This document shows, one piece after another, positions 1-7,547 of a stretch of DNA of 18,418 nucleotides (positions are counted from its first letter, which is position 1; every line of letters starts with the position of its first letter). Below the pieces are notes generated by a model. It ran no database searches and was not told where the DNA came from. It saw only the letters and a program-made list of their open reading frames with translations. The position numbers were made by a program, and so were the translations under genes. The DNA comes from an uncultured Tessaracoccus sp. (GTDB lineage: Bacteria > Actinomycetota > Actinomycetes > Propionibacteriales > Propionibacteriaceae), in the NCBI RefSeq assembly GCF_947255005.1, contig NZ_CAMYFI010000046.1:1-18418 (forward strand), read 5' to 3'.

Positions 1-36
1 ACCCAGAGGTCACAGGTTCAAATCCTGTCCCCGCTA
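1..36 (+). tRNA. Initiator tRNA-fMet(CAT), 3' part only
   Basis: The window opens inside a tRNA. After A38 comes the 3' strand of the anticodon stem (CCCAG, 2-6), then the variable loop AGGTC. The T arm is perfectly paired, ACAGG-TTCAAAT-CCTGT (12-28). The acceptor strand is CCCCGCT with discriminator A at 36. CCA is not encoded; the next bases are CGA. The CCC run on the 3' side of the anticodon stem is the known hallmark of initiator tRNA, and the visible part matches actinobacterial tRNA-fMet as I recall it. The anticodon itself lies outside the window, so the identity is inferred. Confidence 0.82.
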
Positions 37-48
37 CGAAATCGGGCG

Positions 49-83
49 CCCGTCCAACTTCGGTTGGGCGGGAGTTCTTTTTC
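49..83 (+). terminator. Rho-independent terminator of the tRNA
   Basis: A 10-bp stem (CCCGTCCAAC at 49-58, GTTGGGCGGG at 63-72, one G-U pair) closes a UUCG tetraloop at 59-62. A T-rich tract follows (TTCTTTTTC, 75-83). It lies 12 bases after the tRNA end and is a textbook intrinsic terminator. Confidence 0.9.
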
Positions 84-312
84 TCACAGAGATCCCTCAG
101 CAGAATCCCAGAGAGGGCGCTGGCAGTGGGTGAAGTTAAGCATGGGTTCTGAGTTCGGGAAGCCATGTCCCCATGTTCGACGAGCGCGATTGGGCAGGTG
201 GAGGCGCGGCTACGCGGCGATACGTCGGTCGCGGTGGACACGCACACGTGCCCGGCCAGAGTCCCGAAGGTGACTACACGTAGTTATACTTGTGGTTGGA
301 GGTGCGTGAACG
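84..312. other. Non-coding gap between tRNA terminator and toxin-antitoxin pair
   Basis: About 230 bases with no reading frame that resembles a protein family and no recognisable RNA. The right end holds the probable promoter and ribosome binding site of the antitoxin gene. Confidence 0.5.
273..302 (+). promoter_or_regulatory. Probable relBE promoter and ribosome binding site
   Basis: A good -10 hexamer TATACT lies at 285-290 and GGAGG at 298-302, ten bases before the ATG at 313. The -10 sits inside an imperfect palindrome, CAC...TATA...GTG (277-294). This is where a ribbon-helix-helix antitoxin would be expected to bind for autorepression. No good -35 is visible. Confidence 0.45.
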
Positions 313-543
313 ATGACTGCTACGAGTGTAAGGCTGGATGCCGAAACGAGTGCACGGCTGGCCGCATTGGCTGAGCGAACGGGGCGGTCCCAGAGTTTCT
401 ACTTGCGGCAGGCTGTCGAGCAGCATCTCGATGAGCTGGAACACATCTATGGGCTCATGGCTGATGTGGAAGATGTGCGGGCTGGCCGTTTGGCAACAGT
501 CTCTCTGGATGAGTTGATGGCTGACTGTGACTTGGTCGATTGA
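313..543 (+). CDS. relB: Ribbon-helix-helix antitoxin, RelB-like
   Basis: A 76-residue protein with the shape of a ribbon-helix-helix antitoxin. The short DNA-binding beta strand is TATSVRLDAE (2-11), followed by two helices (about 12-40) containing RTGRSQSFYLRQAVEQH. An acidic C-terminal tail (45-76, many D and E) would wrap the toxin. In this family the dimer binds its own promoter and neutralises the partner RelE/ParE nuclease in the cytoplasm. The toxin gene starts at 527, inside the last 17 bases of this gene, so the two are translationally coupled. The ATG at 313 has GGAGG ten bases upstream. The family call is from pattern recognition; whether to name it RelB or a related RHH subtype is open. 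Confidence 0.82.
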   Translation: MTATSVRLDAETSARLAALAERTGRSQSFYLRQAVEQHLDELEHIYGLMADVEDVRAGRLATVSLDELMADCDLVD

Positions 544-790
544 CTTCACTGAGAAGGCTGCCAAGACGTTCCGGAAGCTCGACAAGCCTATCCAGCGACG
601 GATCGTGAGCTATTTGCGTGAAGTCGCCCAGGATGACCCGCGCAACCGCGGCAAAGCGCTCACTGCAGACTTCGCAGGCCTGTGGCGTTGGCGTGTCGGC
701 AACTGGCGGATCATTGCCCATATCGATGACAGTTCAGTCCTCATTCTCGTCGTCGATGTTGACCATCGATCACGGGTCTACGACCGCTAG
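527..790 (+). CDS. relE: RelE/ParE-superfamily toxin
   Basis: An 87-residue toxin of the RelE fold, of usual family length. The N-terminal strand and two helices (1-38) contain FTEKAAKTFRKLDKPIQRRI. The core KALTADFAGLWRWRVGNWRI (43-62) follows, then the typical C-terminal strands ending HRSRVYDR. Conserved basic residues expected in an mRNA-cleaving RelE are present: R54, R56, R61, H80, R81 and Y85. In the family the toxin cuts mRNA in the ribosomal A site and halts growth when the antitoxin is degraded. The start is GTG, and the first 17 bases overlap the antitoxin gene. Activity is inferred from the family. Confidence 0.85.
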   Translation: MTWSIDFTEKAAKTFRKLDKPIQRRIVSYLREVAQDDPRNRGKALTADFAGLWRWRVGNWRIIAHIDDSSVLILVVDVDHRSRVYDR

Positions 791-793
791 CGG

Positions 794-844
794 GCACGCT
801 CGACGCCCGCGGTGTCCGCGTCAGGGCAGGGGCGTCGAGTGTGC
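794..844 (+). terminator. Long hairpin after relBE
   Basis: A 15-bp inverted repeat, GCACGCTCGACGCCC (794-808) with GGGCGTCGAGTGTGC (830-844), has one G-U pair and a 21-base loop. It begins four bases after the toxin stop codon. No T tract follows, so it may be a terminator without a U run or an mRNA-stabilising hairpin. Confidence 0.5.
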
Positions 845-994
845 TGCTCGTATCTAGAAGGCAGTTTGCTGCATATCCGACCCAACCACCGCGCAGTCTG
901 CAGTAGTGACCCCTATCTCCACTACTCTTGAATGCGAGGGGAACCAGCAGCGAGATTGCGCACCCCTGCTACTGAAGAAGAGAAGGAGACGCCC

Positions 995-1381
995 ATGTCC
1001 CAGGCGAACAATTTCCCGCCTAACAACCCCCACCCAGGCGGTTACCAGCCGCGTGGCAACTCGTCGGAAAACACGATGGCGATGCTTGCTCACGTACTTG
1101 GCATTGTGACAGCGTTTATTGGACCGCTGATCATCTGGTTGGTGAGCAAGGACGACCCCCGCAAGGCCTTCAGCACGGATCAAGCTAAGGAAGCGCTCAA
1201 CTTCCAGATCACCGTCGCCATCGGCTACATCATCTCGGGTGCGCTGTCATTTGTATTCATCGGGCTCGTTACTGGACCGATTATCGGCATTCTCAACCTC
1301 GTCTTCTGCATCCTCGCGGCGCTTGCTGCGAATAAAGGTGAGACGTACCGTTACCCGTTCGCATTGCGCTTGGTGAAGTAA
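995..1381 (+). CDS. DUF4870-type small membrane protein
   Basis: A 128-residue protein matching the DUF4870 (Tic20-like) pattern: a polar Asn/Pro/Gly-rich N-terminus (1-28) and three predicted membrane segments (about 29-50, 71-91, 94-113). The characteristic loop DDPRKAFSTDQAKEALNFQ lies between segments one and two. The ATG at 995 was chosen over an upstream in-frame start because GAAGGAG (982-988) is correctly spaced before it and the sequence upstream of it looks non-coding. Family function is unknown; it is expected in the cytoplasmic membrane. It stands alone, with hairpins on both sides. Confidence 0.85.
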   Translation: MSQANNFPPNNPHPGGYQPRGNSSENTMAMLAHVLGIVTAFIGPLIIWLVSKDDPRKAFSTDQAKEALNFQITVAIGYIISGALSFVFIGLVTGPIIGILNLVFCILAALAANKGETYRYPFALRLVK

Positions 1382-1396
1382 CCCACGCGACCTTGT

Positions 1397-1440
1397 CGGG
1401 AGGGTGCTGGGCATGGTCCCCAGCGCCCTCCCGAACTCTT
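1397..1440 (+). terminator. Terminator after the DUF4870 gene
   Basis: A 15-bp stem (CGGGAGGGTGCTGGG at 1397-1411, CCCAGCGCCCTCCCG at 1419-1433, one U-G pair) with a 7-base loop, followed by the weakly T-rich AACTCTTTCG. It separates the DUF4870 gene from the transporter operon. Confidence 0.75.
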
Positions 1441-1488
1441 TCGTCACGCCAATGAGGAGTCTGACGCGAGGCCGCGCGCGAGTGCGGT

Positions 1489-1523
1489 TAGACTGATGCG
1501 GACCTATTGACCACATGCAGGAG
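1489..1523 (+). promoter_or_regulatory. -10 box and ribosome binding site of the ABC operon
   Basis: TAGACT at 1489-1494 fits the actinobacterial TANNNT -10. AGGAG at 1519-1523 lies seven bases before the ATG at 1531 and decides that start over the TTG at 1507. No convincing -35 and no operator (for example a metal-regulator palindrome) is visible. Confidence 0.45.
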
Positions 1524-1530
1524 TTGCACT

Positions 1531-3048
1531 ATGCAGGCTCGTCGCCTTCTCAACCTCGTTTCGGCGCTACTGGTCGTCGTACTGATGGCAGCGTGTTCGG
1601 GTGGCTCACCAGGTGGAACAGGTGAGCAACCAGCGAAACAAACCAAGAAGGTCGAGATCGGCGCGACCGTCGAACCCGCTGGGATGGACATGATCACCGT
1701 CGATGGGGCAGGAACGCCGTTCGTGCTGTTGTACAACGTGTACGAAACCCTGGTGAAGCTCGGCCCCGACCGCGAGGTGCAGCCCCTGCTCGCCACAGAC
1801 TGGCAGATCTCCGACGACGGTCTCACCTACATCTTCCACCTCGACAAGGCGGCAAAGTTTGCTGATGGCTCACCCGTCACCGCTGAGGCTGTAGCGCACA
1901 GCTTCCAGCGCATCATCGACGGCGAGGGCAAGAAGAGAGTCAAAGCAGACTTCGCGCCCCTCAAAGCAGCGCGCGCGTTGGATGCTCAGACCGTCGAGCT
2001 CACACTCTCTGCTCCCTCCAATTTCTTCCTCTCTGCGCTCTCCTCCACGGGCGGTATCGTCGTCAACCCCAAGGCCGACGTGAAGTCGCTCAACCAAACC
2101 CCCGCGGGCTCCGGGCCGTACAAGCTGGGGAAGTGGGAGCCAGGTTCGCTAGTGCAGTTGGTGCGCAACGAGAACTACTGGGGCACGCCGCCCCACTTCG
2201 ACGAGGTCAACTTCCGCTTCTATGCAGACCCGAACGCCATGAACACCGCCATGCTCTCGGGCCAACTCGACATCGTCTCAAACCTCACGGTGCCGCAGGC
2301 GCTGGGCCAGTTCTCCGACAAGTCCCGCTTCACCGTGCTCGAAGGCTACACCGATGGCGAAGTGGTGCTCACCTTCAACCACCAGAACCCCGCGCTGGCG
2401 AAGAAGGAAGTGCGCCAGGCTATCAACCACGCCATCGATAGGCAGGCGGTCATCAACTCGGCATGGGGCGGCAAGGGCGCTCTCATCGGTTCGATGGTCC
2501 CGCCCACCGAACCTTGGTACGAAGATCTGAGTCAGACCTACCCGCACGACCCCGCCAAGGCCAAGGAACTGCTCGCCCAAGCAGGCGAGGCGAGCGGGCT
2601 CACCCTACGCCTTCGTGTTCCGACGCTCCCGTATGCCACTGCGGCGGCGCGCTCTATTCAGTCGCAGCTCGCCGATGTCGGTATCACCGTGAAGATCGAG
2701 GAACTGGAGTTCAGCCGGTGGTTGGACCTCGTCTTCACCAAGGGCGATTACGACATGACGATCGTCGCGCATGTCGAACCTCGTGACCTCGCGATGTATG
2801 CCTCCGACAACTATGCAGGCTATTCCAACCCTGCGTTCACGAAGCTCATGGAAGAATCCGACCGAGGCACTGCTGAAGAATTCGTATCCAAACAGAAGGA
2901 GGCCGCTCGGCTGCTCGCCGAGGACGCAGCGGCGGACTGGCTGTTCCTGCTGCCCAACATCATCATCACCAAACCGAGCATTTCCGGCGTCCAGAAAGAC
3001 CAGATTTCGCTATCGTTCGATGTGACTACAATCGCATCGTCGGAGTGA
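1531..3048 (+). CDS. ABC transporter substrate-binding lipoprotein, peptide/nickel family 5
   Basis: A 505-residue solute-binding protein of the SBP_bac_5 family (DppA/OppA/NikA). Residues 1-21 are a lipoprotein signal peptide with a basic start, a hydrophobic core and a lipobox ending LMAAC, so Cys22 should be lipidated and the protein anchored outside the membrane. Family landmarks include GPDREVQPLLATDW, then the AKFADGSPVTAEAVAHSFQR region, and later VRQAINHAIDRQAVI. It captures the substrate and hands it to the two permeases encoded next. The length is close to NikA and DppA. The substrate cannot be read from sequence by eye: peptides, nickel or a metal chelate are all possible. First gene of a five-gene operon, with four bases to the next gene. 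Confidence 0.9.
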   Translation: MQARRLLNLVSALLVVVLMAACSGGSPGGTGEQPAKQTKKVEIGATVEPAGMDMITVDGAGTPFVLLYNVYETLVKLGPDREVQPLLATDWQISDDGLTYIFHLDKAAKFADGSPVTAEAVAHSFQRIIDGEGKKRVKADFAPLKAARALDAQTVELTLSAPSNFFLSALSSTGGIVVNPKADVKSLNQTPAGSGPYKLGKWEPGSLVQLVRNENYWGTPPHFDEVNFRFYADPNAMNTAMLSGQLDIVSNLTVPQALGQFSDKSRFTVLEGYTDGEVVLTFNHQNPALAKKEVRQAINHAIDRQAVINSAWGGKGALIGSMVPPTEPWYEDLSQTYPHDPAKAKELLAQAGEASGLTLRLRVPTLPYATAAARSIQSQLADVGITVKIEELEFSRWLDLVFTKGDYDMTIVAHVEPRDLAMYASDNYAGYSNPAFTKLMEESDRGTAEEFVSKQKEAARLLAEDAAADWLFLLPNIIITKPSISGVQKDQISLSFDVTTIASSE

Positions 3049-3052
3049 GAGT

Positions 3053-3994
3053 ATGCCCCTGATCCGCAGGCTGGCATGGTTCGCGGGCAGCTTGCTCCTC
3101 GCGTCGCTACTGATCTTTGCGGCGACGAATCTCCTGCCCGGCGATATCGCGAATGTCCTCTTGGGCACGAACGCTACGCCCGAAGATGTTGAGGCGCTGC
3201 GCCAGGAGCTCGGCCTCAACAGGCCCTTCCTCGCGCGATATGCCGAGTGGTTGGGCGGCGTGCTCGTCGGAGATTTCGGAACCTCGATGATCAGCGGCCG
3301 ATCGGTCACGGCGACGGTGCTTCCCGCGCTGGGCGTCTCGGGATGGTTGGTCGGGCTGGCGACCGTGGGTTCCCTCGCCATCGCCTTGCCCGTCGGCGCA
3401 TTCGCTGCCGTGAGGCGGCGCCATGTCGACGGCATTACGGTCTCGGCGCTGTCCCAGATCGGGCTTGCAGTGCCGGCGTTCTGGGCCGGCATCTGGCTCG
3501 TCGTTTTGTTCTCTGTGCATCTGGGGTGGCTGCCTGCGGGTGGCTACGTGCCCATCACTCAGTCGGCCGGACAGTGGGCGGCGCACTTGGTGCTTCCGGT
3601 GGCAGCCCTGTCGATCGTTCAAGCCAGCGTGATGAGCAGGTATGTACGAAGCGCGGTGATCGAGGTGCTGCACACCGACTACTTCCGTACCGCGCGCGCC
3701 GTCGGTTGGGGAAAGCTCGGGGCGCTGTGGCGTCACGGTATGCGTAACATCTCCATTTCACTGTTGACGGTGATCGGTCTGCAGATTGCGACGCTGCTCG
3801 TCGGCGCCATCATTATCGAGCAGGTCTTCGCGCTACCCGGCCTCGGCTCCAAGCTGCTGTACGCCGTGACGCAACGCGACCTCGTCGTCGTGCAGGGCAT
3901 CGTGCTGCTGCTGGTGTGGGCCGTGCTGTTCATCAACTTCATCGTTGACGTCACCTACCAAGCCATCGACCCCCGACTGAAGCGGGAGGCATGA
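3053..3994 (+). CDS. ABC transporter permease, DppB/NikB type
   Basis: A 313-residue inner-membrane permease with six predicted membrane segments (about 9-29, 95-118, 134-155, 177-195, 235-256, 280-302). The ATPase-docking EAA-like loop lies at 209-232 (DYFRTARAVGWGKLGALWRH). The N-terminus contains the usual LLPGDIANVLLG and LGLNRPFLARY segments, and the C-terminus ends DPRLKREA, both typical of DppB/OppB/NikB. It should pair with the next permease to form the channel. ATG at 3053 begins four bases after the binding-protein stop. Its stop overlaps the next start as ATGA, which points to translational coupling. Length equals NikB-type permeases. Confidence 0.92.
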   Translation: MPLIRRLAWFAGSLLLASLLIFAATNLLPGDIANVLLGTNATPEDVEALRQELGLNRPFLARYAEWLGGVLVGDFGTSMISGRSVTATVLPALGVSGWLVGLATVGSLAIALPVGAFAAVRRRHVDGITVSALSQIGLAVPAFWAGIWLVVLFSVHLGWLPAGGYVPITQSAGQWAAHLVLPVAALSIVQASVMSRYVRSAVIEVLHTDYFRTARAVGWGKLGALWRHGMRNISISLLTVIGLQIATLLVGAIIIEQVFALPGLGSKLLYAVTQRDLVVVQGIVLLLVWAVLFINFIVDVTYQAIDPRLKREA

Positions 3995-4806
3995 TGCTGC
4001 GGAACTCATCGCTGTGGATCGGCGCCGCATGCATCGCGCTGGTGCTCGTCATCGCTGGCGTCGGTTTGTTCTGGACACCGTTTAGCCCGACGGCCAATGG
4101 CCCAGATCCGCTGCTTGAGCCGAGCTGGCCGCATGTGCTGGGCACCGACGCGTACGGCACCGACGTCCTTTCCCGGCTCATGGCGGGCGCGAAAATCGTC
4201 ATTCTGGTCGGTGTGCTTGCGGTGGTGGGCGCAGCCGTGATCGGTGTGCCCATGGGCGTCGCAGCGGCGATGCTGCCCCGTGCCTGGGGCGAGATTCCCG
4301 CGCGCTTGGCCGACGTACTCTACGGATTCCCTGCCCTGCTGCTCGCAATCTTGTTCGCAGCGGCGTTGGGCGGCTCCACGTGGACTGCCGTGATGGCCAT
4401 CGGAATCTCAACAATTCCAGCCTTCGTACGCGTCACCCGAGCGGAGACGCTGCAGGTGATGAGCCAGCCCTACGTCGAAGCCGCCAAGCTCGCAGGCGTT
4501 GGCGCATTCACCGTCGCGAGGCGCCACGTGTGGCCCAACATCGCGCCGGTGGTGTGGGTGCAATCATCCGTCAGCTTCGGCATCGCGATTCTCGCGGAAG
4601 CCGGACTGTCGTACCTGGGGCTCGGGAGTGGCCCCGACACACCGACGTGGGGCCGCATGTTGCGCGACGCACAAAACGACCTGTTCTCGACGCCCATGCT
4701 CGCGCTGTGGCCAGGGCTTGCCATCGCGATTGCGACGCTGGGGTTCAACTTGCTCGGCGACGGGCTGCGCGATGTGCTGGATCCGAAGCTCAGGGAGCGA
4801 GCATGA
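3991..4806 (+). CDS. ABC transporter permease, DppC/NikC type
   Basis: A 271-residue second channel subunit. The family motif GTDAYGTDVLSRLMAGAK lies at 51-68. The EAA loop YVEAAKLAGVGAFTVARRHV is at 161-180. LGLGSGPDTPTWGRML is at 209-224 and LGDGLRDVLDPKL at 255-267. One N-terminal and about five further membrane segments are predicted. In the family the EAA loop contacts the ATPases made by the next two genes. It starts inside the previous stop (ATGA, 3991-3994) and ends inside the next start in the same way. A second ATG follows at once (3994), so the start is uncertain by one codon. Confidence 0.92.
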   Translation: MMLRNSSLWIGAACIALVLVIAGVGLFWTPFSPTANGPDPLLEPSWPHVLGTDAYGTDVLSRLMAGAKIVILVGVLAVVGAAVIGVPMGVAAAMLPRAWGEIPARLADVLYGFPALLLAILFAAALGGSTWTAVMAIGISTIPAFVRVTRAETLQVMSQPYVEAAKLAGVGAFTVARRHVWPNIAPVVWVQSSVSFGIAILAEAGLSYLGLGSGPDTPTWGRMLRDAQNDLFSTPMLALWPGLAIAIATLGFNLLGDGLRDVLDPKLRERA

Positions 4807-5558
4807 CACTCGTGGTGGAAGGGCTGACCGTCCGCTTCGGCTCGACGGCGGTCATCGACGATGTCTCGTTCGACGTGGACAGCACCGAACGGTTGGGCAT
4901 CATTGGGGCATCCGGCTCCGGAAAATCAGTGACGGCGCTCACGATCGCGGGCCTCCTGTCAGAAACCGCGCAGGTGAGCGGCAGCATCCAATGGGACGGC
5001 CGGGAACTCGTCGGTCTGCGCGACCGCGACTACCGCAAGCTCCGGGGCTCCGACATCTCGATGGTGTTCCAAGAGCCCATGACCGCACTTGACCCGACCA
5101 TGCGGGTGGGGAGGCAAATCGCCGAGGCCATCGCGCTTCACGATCAGCGCAGCGGTAAACGTCGCACCGTCGTCGAAGAACTCGTCCGCGTGGGATTCAC
5201 CGAACCCGAACGGGTTGCCGACTCCTACCCGCACCAGCTCTCCGGCGGGCAACGGCAGCGGGCACTGATCGCCATGGCTATCGTCAACAAACCTGGCCTG
5301 GTGATCTGCGACGAGCCGACGACAGCCCTCGACGTGATCGTGCAACGCCAGATTCTGCACGTGCTCGACGAGGTACTCACCAACCGCTCGGCGCTCTTTA
5401 TCTCGCACGACCTTGCGGTGGTGAAAGCAATCTGTTCGCGGGTCATCGTCATGCAAGGCGGCCGCATCGTCGAGGAAGGCCCCATCGAGCGGATCATCGA
5501 GCAGCCGCGGTGCGAGTACACAGCCCGACTGATCGCGGCGGCGAGGGGAGAGCTATGA
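4803..5558 (+). CDS. ABC transporter ATPase, DppD/NikD type
   Basis: A 251-residue nucleotide-binding subunit with all ATPase motifs: Walker A GASGSGKS (35-42), Q-loop Gln90, signature LSGGQRQ (146-152), Walker B LVICDEP (166-172), D-loop ALD (175-177) and switch His202. It would sit on the cytoplasmic face and power import. The ATG at 4803 was chosen because it overlaps the upstream stop as ATGA and begins the usual N-terminal strand. A longer in-frame reading upstream only runs through the previous gene. The length matches NikD rather than the ~330 residues of DppD/OppD, so the C-terminal oligopeptide-type extension is missing. Confidence 0.92.
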   Translation: MTLVVEGLTVRFGSTAVIDDVSFDVDSTERLGIIGASGSGKSVTALTIAGLLSETAQVSGSIQWDGRELVGLRDRDYRKLRGSDISMVFQEPMTALDPTMRVGRQIAEAIALHDQRSGKRRTVVEELVRVGFTEPERVADSYPHQLSGGQRQRALIAMAIVNKPGLVICDEPTTALDVIVQRQILHVLDEVLTNRSALFISHDLAVVKAICSRVIVMQGGRIVEEGPIERIIEQPRCEYTARLIAAARGEL

Positions 5559-6286
5559 CGCTGGTGGAGATCGTCGATGGGGAGGTCACCTACCGCCGAC
5601 GGGGTGCCCCCTTCATCGCGGTGCAGAACGTGAATCTCGCCATCGACGTAGGGGAGCGGGTAGGCATCGTCGGGAGATCGGGGTCAGGAAAAACCACGAT
5701 TGCCAGGATGCTGCTCGGCTTGGTGCAACCCTCCCGAGGGGAGGTGCGCTTTCGAGGCCATCCTTTGAATGAGGGCGTACGTGAGCTCCGCCGTTCTGCC
5801 TCGCTGGTGTATCAAGACCCGAACGCGTCACTGAACTCGCGCATGCGCGTGGGAGCCATCATCGCCGAGCCCCTTCACCGCGCCGCCACAAAGGACGAAC
5901 TGGCCACATTGATGACCTCGGTGGGCCTCGACCCGGCATTGGCCCGACGGTTTCCCCACCAGCTTTCCGGCGGGCAGCGCCAGCGCGTTGCCATCGCCCG
6001 GGCGCTCATTGCGGACCCGGAGTTGCTCGTCGCCGACGAGCCGGTTTCCGCGTTGGACGTGCTCGTTCGCGCCCAGGTATTGCAGGTGTTGCACGACGAA
6101 GCCCAGGCCAGGAACCTTGCGATGATGATCATCAGCCATGACCTACCCACCGTCGAGAAGTTGTGCACGCGTGTGGTGGTGGTCACCGAAGGACGCATCG
6201 TCGAGGAGGGGCCAGTGGATGCTGTGTTCCACAATCCGGAGCATCCGTACACGCGTGAGTTGCTCCGCTCGTCCCTCAGTCTCTGA
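5555..6286 (+). CDS. ABC transporter ATPase, DppF/NikE type
   Basis: A 243-residue second ATPase subunit: Walker A GRSGSGKT (40-47), Q-loop in YQDPN (Gln87), signature LSGGQRQ (137-143), Walker B LLVADEP (157-163) and switch His195. The C-terminal HNPEHPYTRELLRS is the hallmark ending of DppF/NikE proteins. Like its partner it lacks the extra C-terminal region of DppF/OppF, and its size is close to NikE. It starts at ATG 5555 in an ATGA overlap with the previous stop. It is the last gene of the operon; 47 bases separate it from serA, which has its own -10 box. No terminator is visible between them. Confidence 0.92.
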   Translation: MTLVEIVDGEVTYRRRGAPFIAVQNVNLAIDVGERVGIVGRSGSGKTTIARMLLGLVQPSRGEVRFRGHPLNEGVRELRRSASLVYQDPNASLNSRMRVGAIIAEPLHRAATKDELATLMTSVGLDPALARRFPHQLSGGQRQRVAIARALIADPELLVADEPVSALDVLVRAQVLQVLHDEAQARNLAMMIISHDLPTVEKLCTRVVVVTEGRIVEEGPVDAVFHNPEHPYTRELLRSSLSL

Positions 6287-6319
6287 GACGCAGGCGCGAA
6301 CGACATTCCCACACTGGGC

Positions 6320-6325
6320 TAGCAT
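6320..6325 (+). promoter_or_regulatory. -10 box for a leaderless serA transcript
   Basis: TAGCAT lies eight bases before the GTG start codon at 6334. Transcription would begin at or within a base or two of the start codon, and no Shine-Dalgarno sequence is present. This matches the TANNNT plus start-codon arrangement known for leaderless actinobacterial genes. Confidence 0.5.
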
Positions 6326-6333
6326 GCACAGTT

Positions 6334-7527
6334 GTGAAAGCGCTACTCCTCGAGAACATCCACGACGAAGCCCACCGACTCCTGACCGAGCGAGGTTTCG
6401 AGGTCGACACACGCCCGAAGGCGCTCGGCCTAGACGAACTCGTCGAGGCGCTGCGCGGAGTGCACTATCTAGGTATTCGTTCCACCACCACCGTCACCGA
6501 CGAGGTCATCGCCAACGCGCCTGATTTGCGCGCTATCGGTGCGTTTTGCATCGGCACGAACCAGATTGATCTCACTGCCGCATCGCGCGCCGGCCTCCCG
6601 GTGTTCAACGCCCCCTACTCGAACACTCGCTCCGTCGTCGAACTCGTGATTGGCGAGATCGTCATGTTGGCTCGTCGCCTGGCGGAGAAGAACCAAAACA
6701 TGCACGCCGGCGTATGGGAGAAGTCGGCGATCGGCTCCCACGAAATCCGTGGGCGCACGCTCGGCATCGTCGGGTACGGCAACATTGGCGCACAGCTGTC
6801 CGTGTTGGCCGAGTCGTTCGGAATGCGCGTGTTGTACTACGACATCGCCGATAAATTGCCGCTGGGCAACGCCCGACGCTGTGAGACGCTCGACGAACTT
6901 CTTGCCAACTCCGACACCGTGACGCTGCATGTCGATGGGCGAGTGGAGAACACCATGTTCTTCGGCGCAGACGAGTTCGCCAAGATGAAGCCCCGTGCCA
7001 TGTTCTTGAACCTGTGCCGCGGGCATGTCGTCGACCATGAGGCGCTGCACGCGGCGCTCGCATCTGGGCACGTATCCGGAGCCGCTATCGATGTGTTCCC
7101 GCAGGAACCTAAAAAACGCAGCACTGAGTTCGAGTCTGTGCTGCGGGGGATGCCCAACGTGATTCTCACTCCGCACGTGGGAGGATCAACGCTAGAGGCC
7201 CAGGAAAATATCGGGCGCTACGTCGCTGGAAAGTTCGCTGACTACGAGTTTGAGGGCTCGACATCCATGTCGGTCAACATGCCCGAGATCGCCACCACGC
7301 CGCTGAAATACCGTCGTATCCTCCACCTGCACCACAACGTGCCGGGCGTGATGGCGGCGTTCAACCGCATTCTCGCGAACAGTGATTTGAACATTGGCGC
7401 GCAGTCGTTGGCCACGAAAGATGACATCGGTTACGCGGTCACTGACGTCGAAGGTGCACCCGAAGAGGGCATGCTCGAGCAGCTGGCGGGCATCGACGGC
7501 ACCATCAAGGTGCGTGTGTTGCCGTAG
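6334..7527 (+). CDS. serA: D-3-phosphoglycerate dehydrogenase
   Basis: A 397-residue enzyme that oxidises 3-phosphoglycerate to 3-phosphohydroxypyruvate with NAD, the first step of serine synthesis, in the cytoplasm. Nearly the whole chain resembles E. coli SerA: IGAFCIGTNQIDL, then NAPYSNTRSVVELVIGE, then the nucleotide-binding GYGNIG. The catalytic residues are Arg229, Glu258 and His281, with the same spacing (29 and 23) as E. coli R240, E269 and H292. A C-terminal ACT domain (about 325-397, starting RRILHLHHNVPGV) is the serine-feedback module in the family. It is the short E. coli-like type, not the ~530-residue form described in mycobacteria. GTG start, probably leaderless. Confidence 0.95.
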   Translation: MKALLLENIHDEAHRLLTERGFEVDTRPKALGLDELVEALRGVHYLGIRSTTTVTDEVIANAPDLRAIGAFCIGTNQIDLTAASRAGLPVFNAPYSNTRSVVELVIGEIVMLARRLAEKNQNMHAGVWEKSAIGSHEIRGRTLGIVGYGNIGAQLSVLAESFGMRVLYYDIADKLPLGNARRCETLDELLANSDTVTLHVDGRVENTMFFGADEFAKMKPRAMFLNLCRGHVVDHEALHAALASGHVSGAAIDVFPQEPKKRSTEFESVLRGMPNVILTPHVGGSTLEAQENIGRYVAGKFADYEFEGSTSMSVNMPEIATTPLKYRRILHLHHNVPGVMAAFNRILANSDLNIGAQSLATKDDIGYAVTDVEGAPEEGMLEQLAGIDGTIKVRVLP

Positions 7528-7530
7528 CGA

Positions 7531-7547
7531 ACCTCAGCCGTTGAGGT
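7531..7547. terminator. Small hairpin between convergent serA and hisN
   Basis: ACCTCA and TGAGGT form a 6-bp stem around GCCGT and overlap the hisN stop codon. The two genes converge with a six-base gap. A T tract is lacking on both sides, so a terminator role is tentative. Confidence 0.3.

Noticed and set aside
100..200. A phrase resembling 5S rRNA (GAAGTTAAGC)
   Set aside because: The match is limited to a few bases. The conserved ends and helices of 5S rRNA are missing and no rRNA genes are near.
64..374. Two short overlapping frames before the antitoxin gene
   Set aside because: They start inside the tRNA terminator or the promoter, have no ribosome binding site and resemble no protein.
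932..994. Upstream extension of the DUF4870 protein
   Set aside because: The extra 21 residues do not look like protein, and GAAGGAG is placed for the ATG at 995.
1507..1530. TTG start for the binding protein
   Set aside because: It would put eight residues before a lipoprotein signal peptide. AGGAG at 1519-1523 fits ATG 1531.
4380..4802. 392-residue version of the first ATPase
   Set aside because: The extra 141 codons lie within the permease gene in another frame. The ATGA overlap at 4803 marks the real start.
6469..7176. 235-codon frame opposite serA
   Set aside because: It is a shadow of a well-supported gene on a high-GC strand, with no family resemblance.
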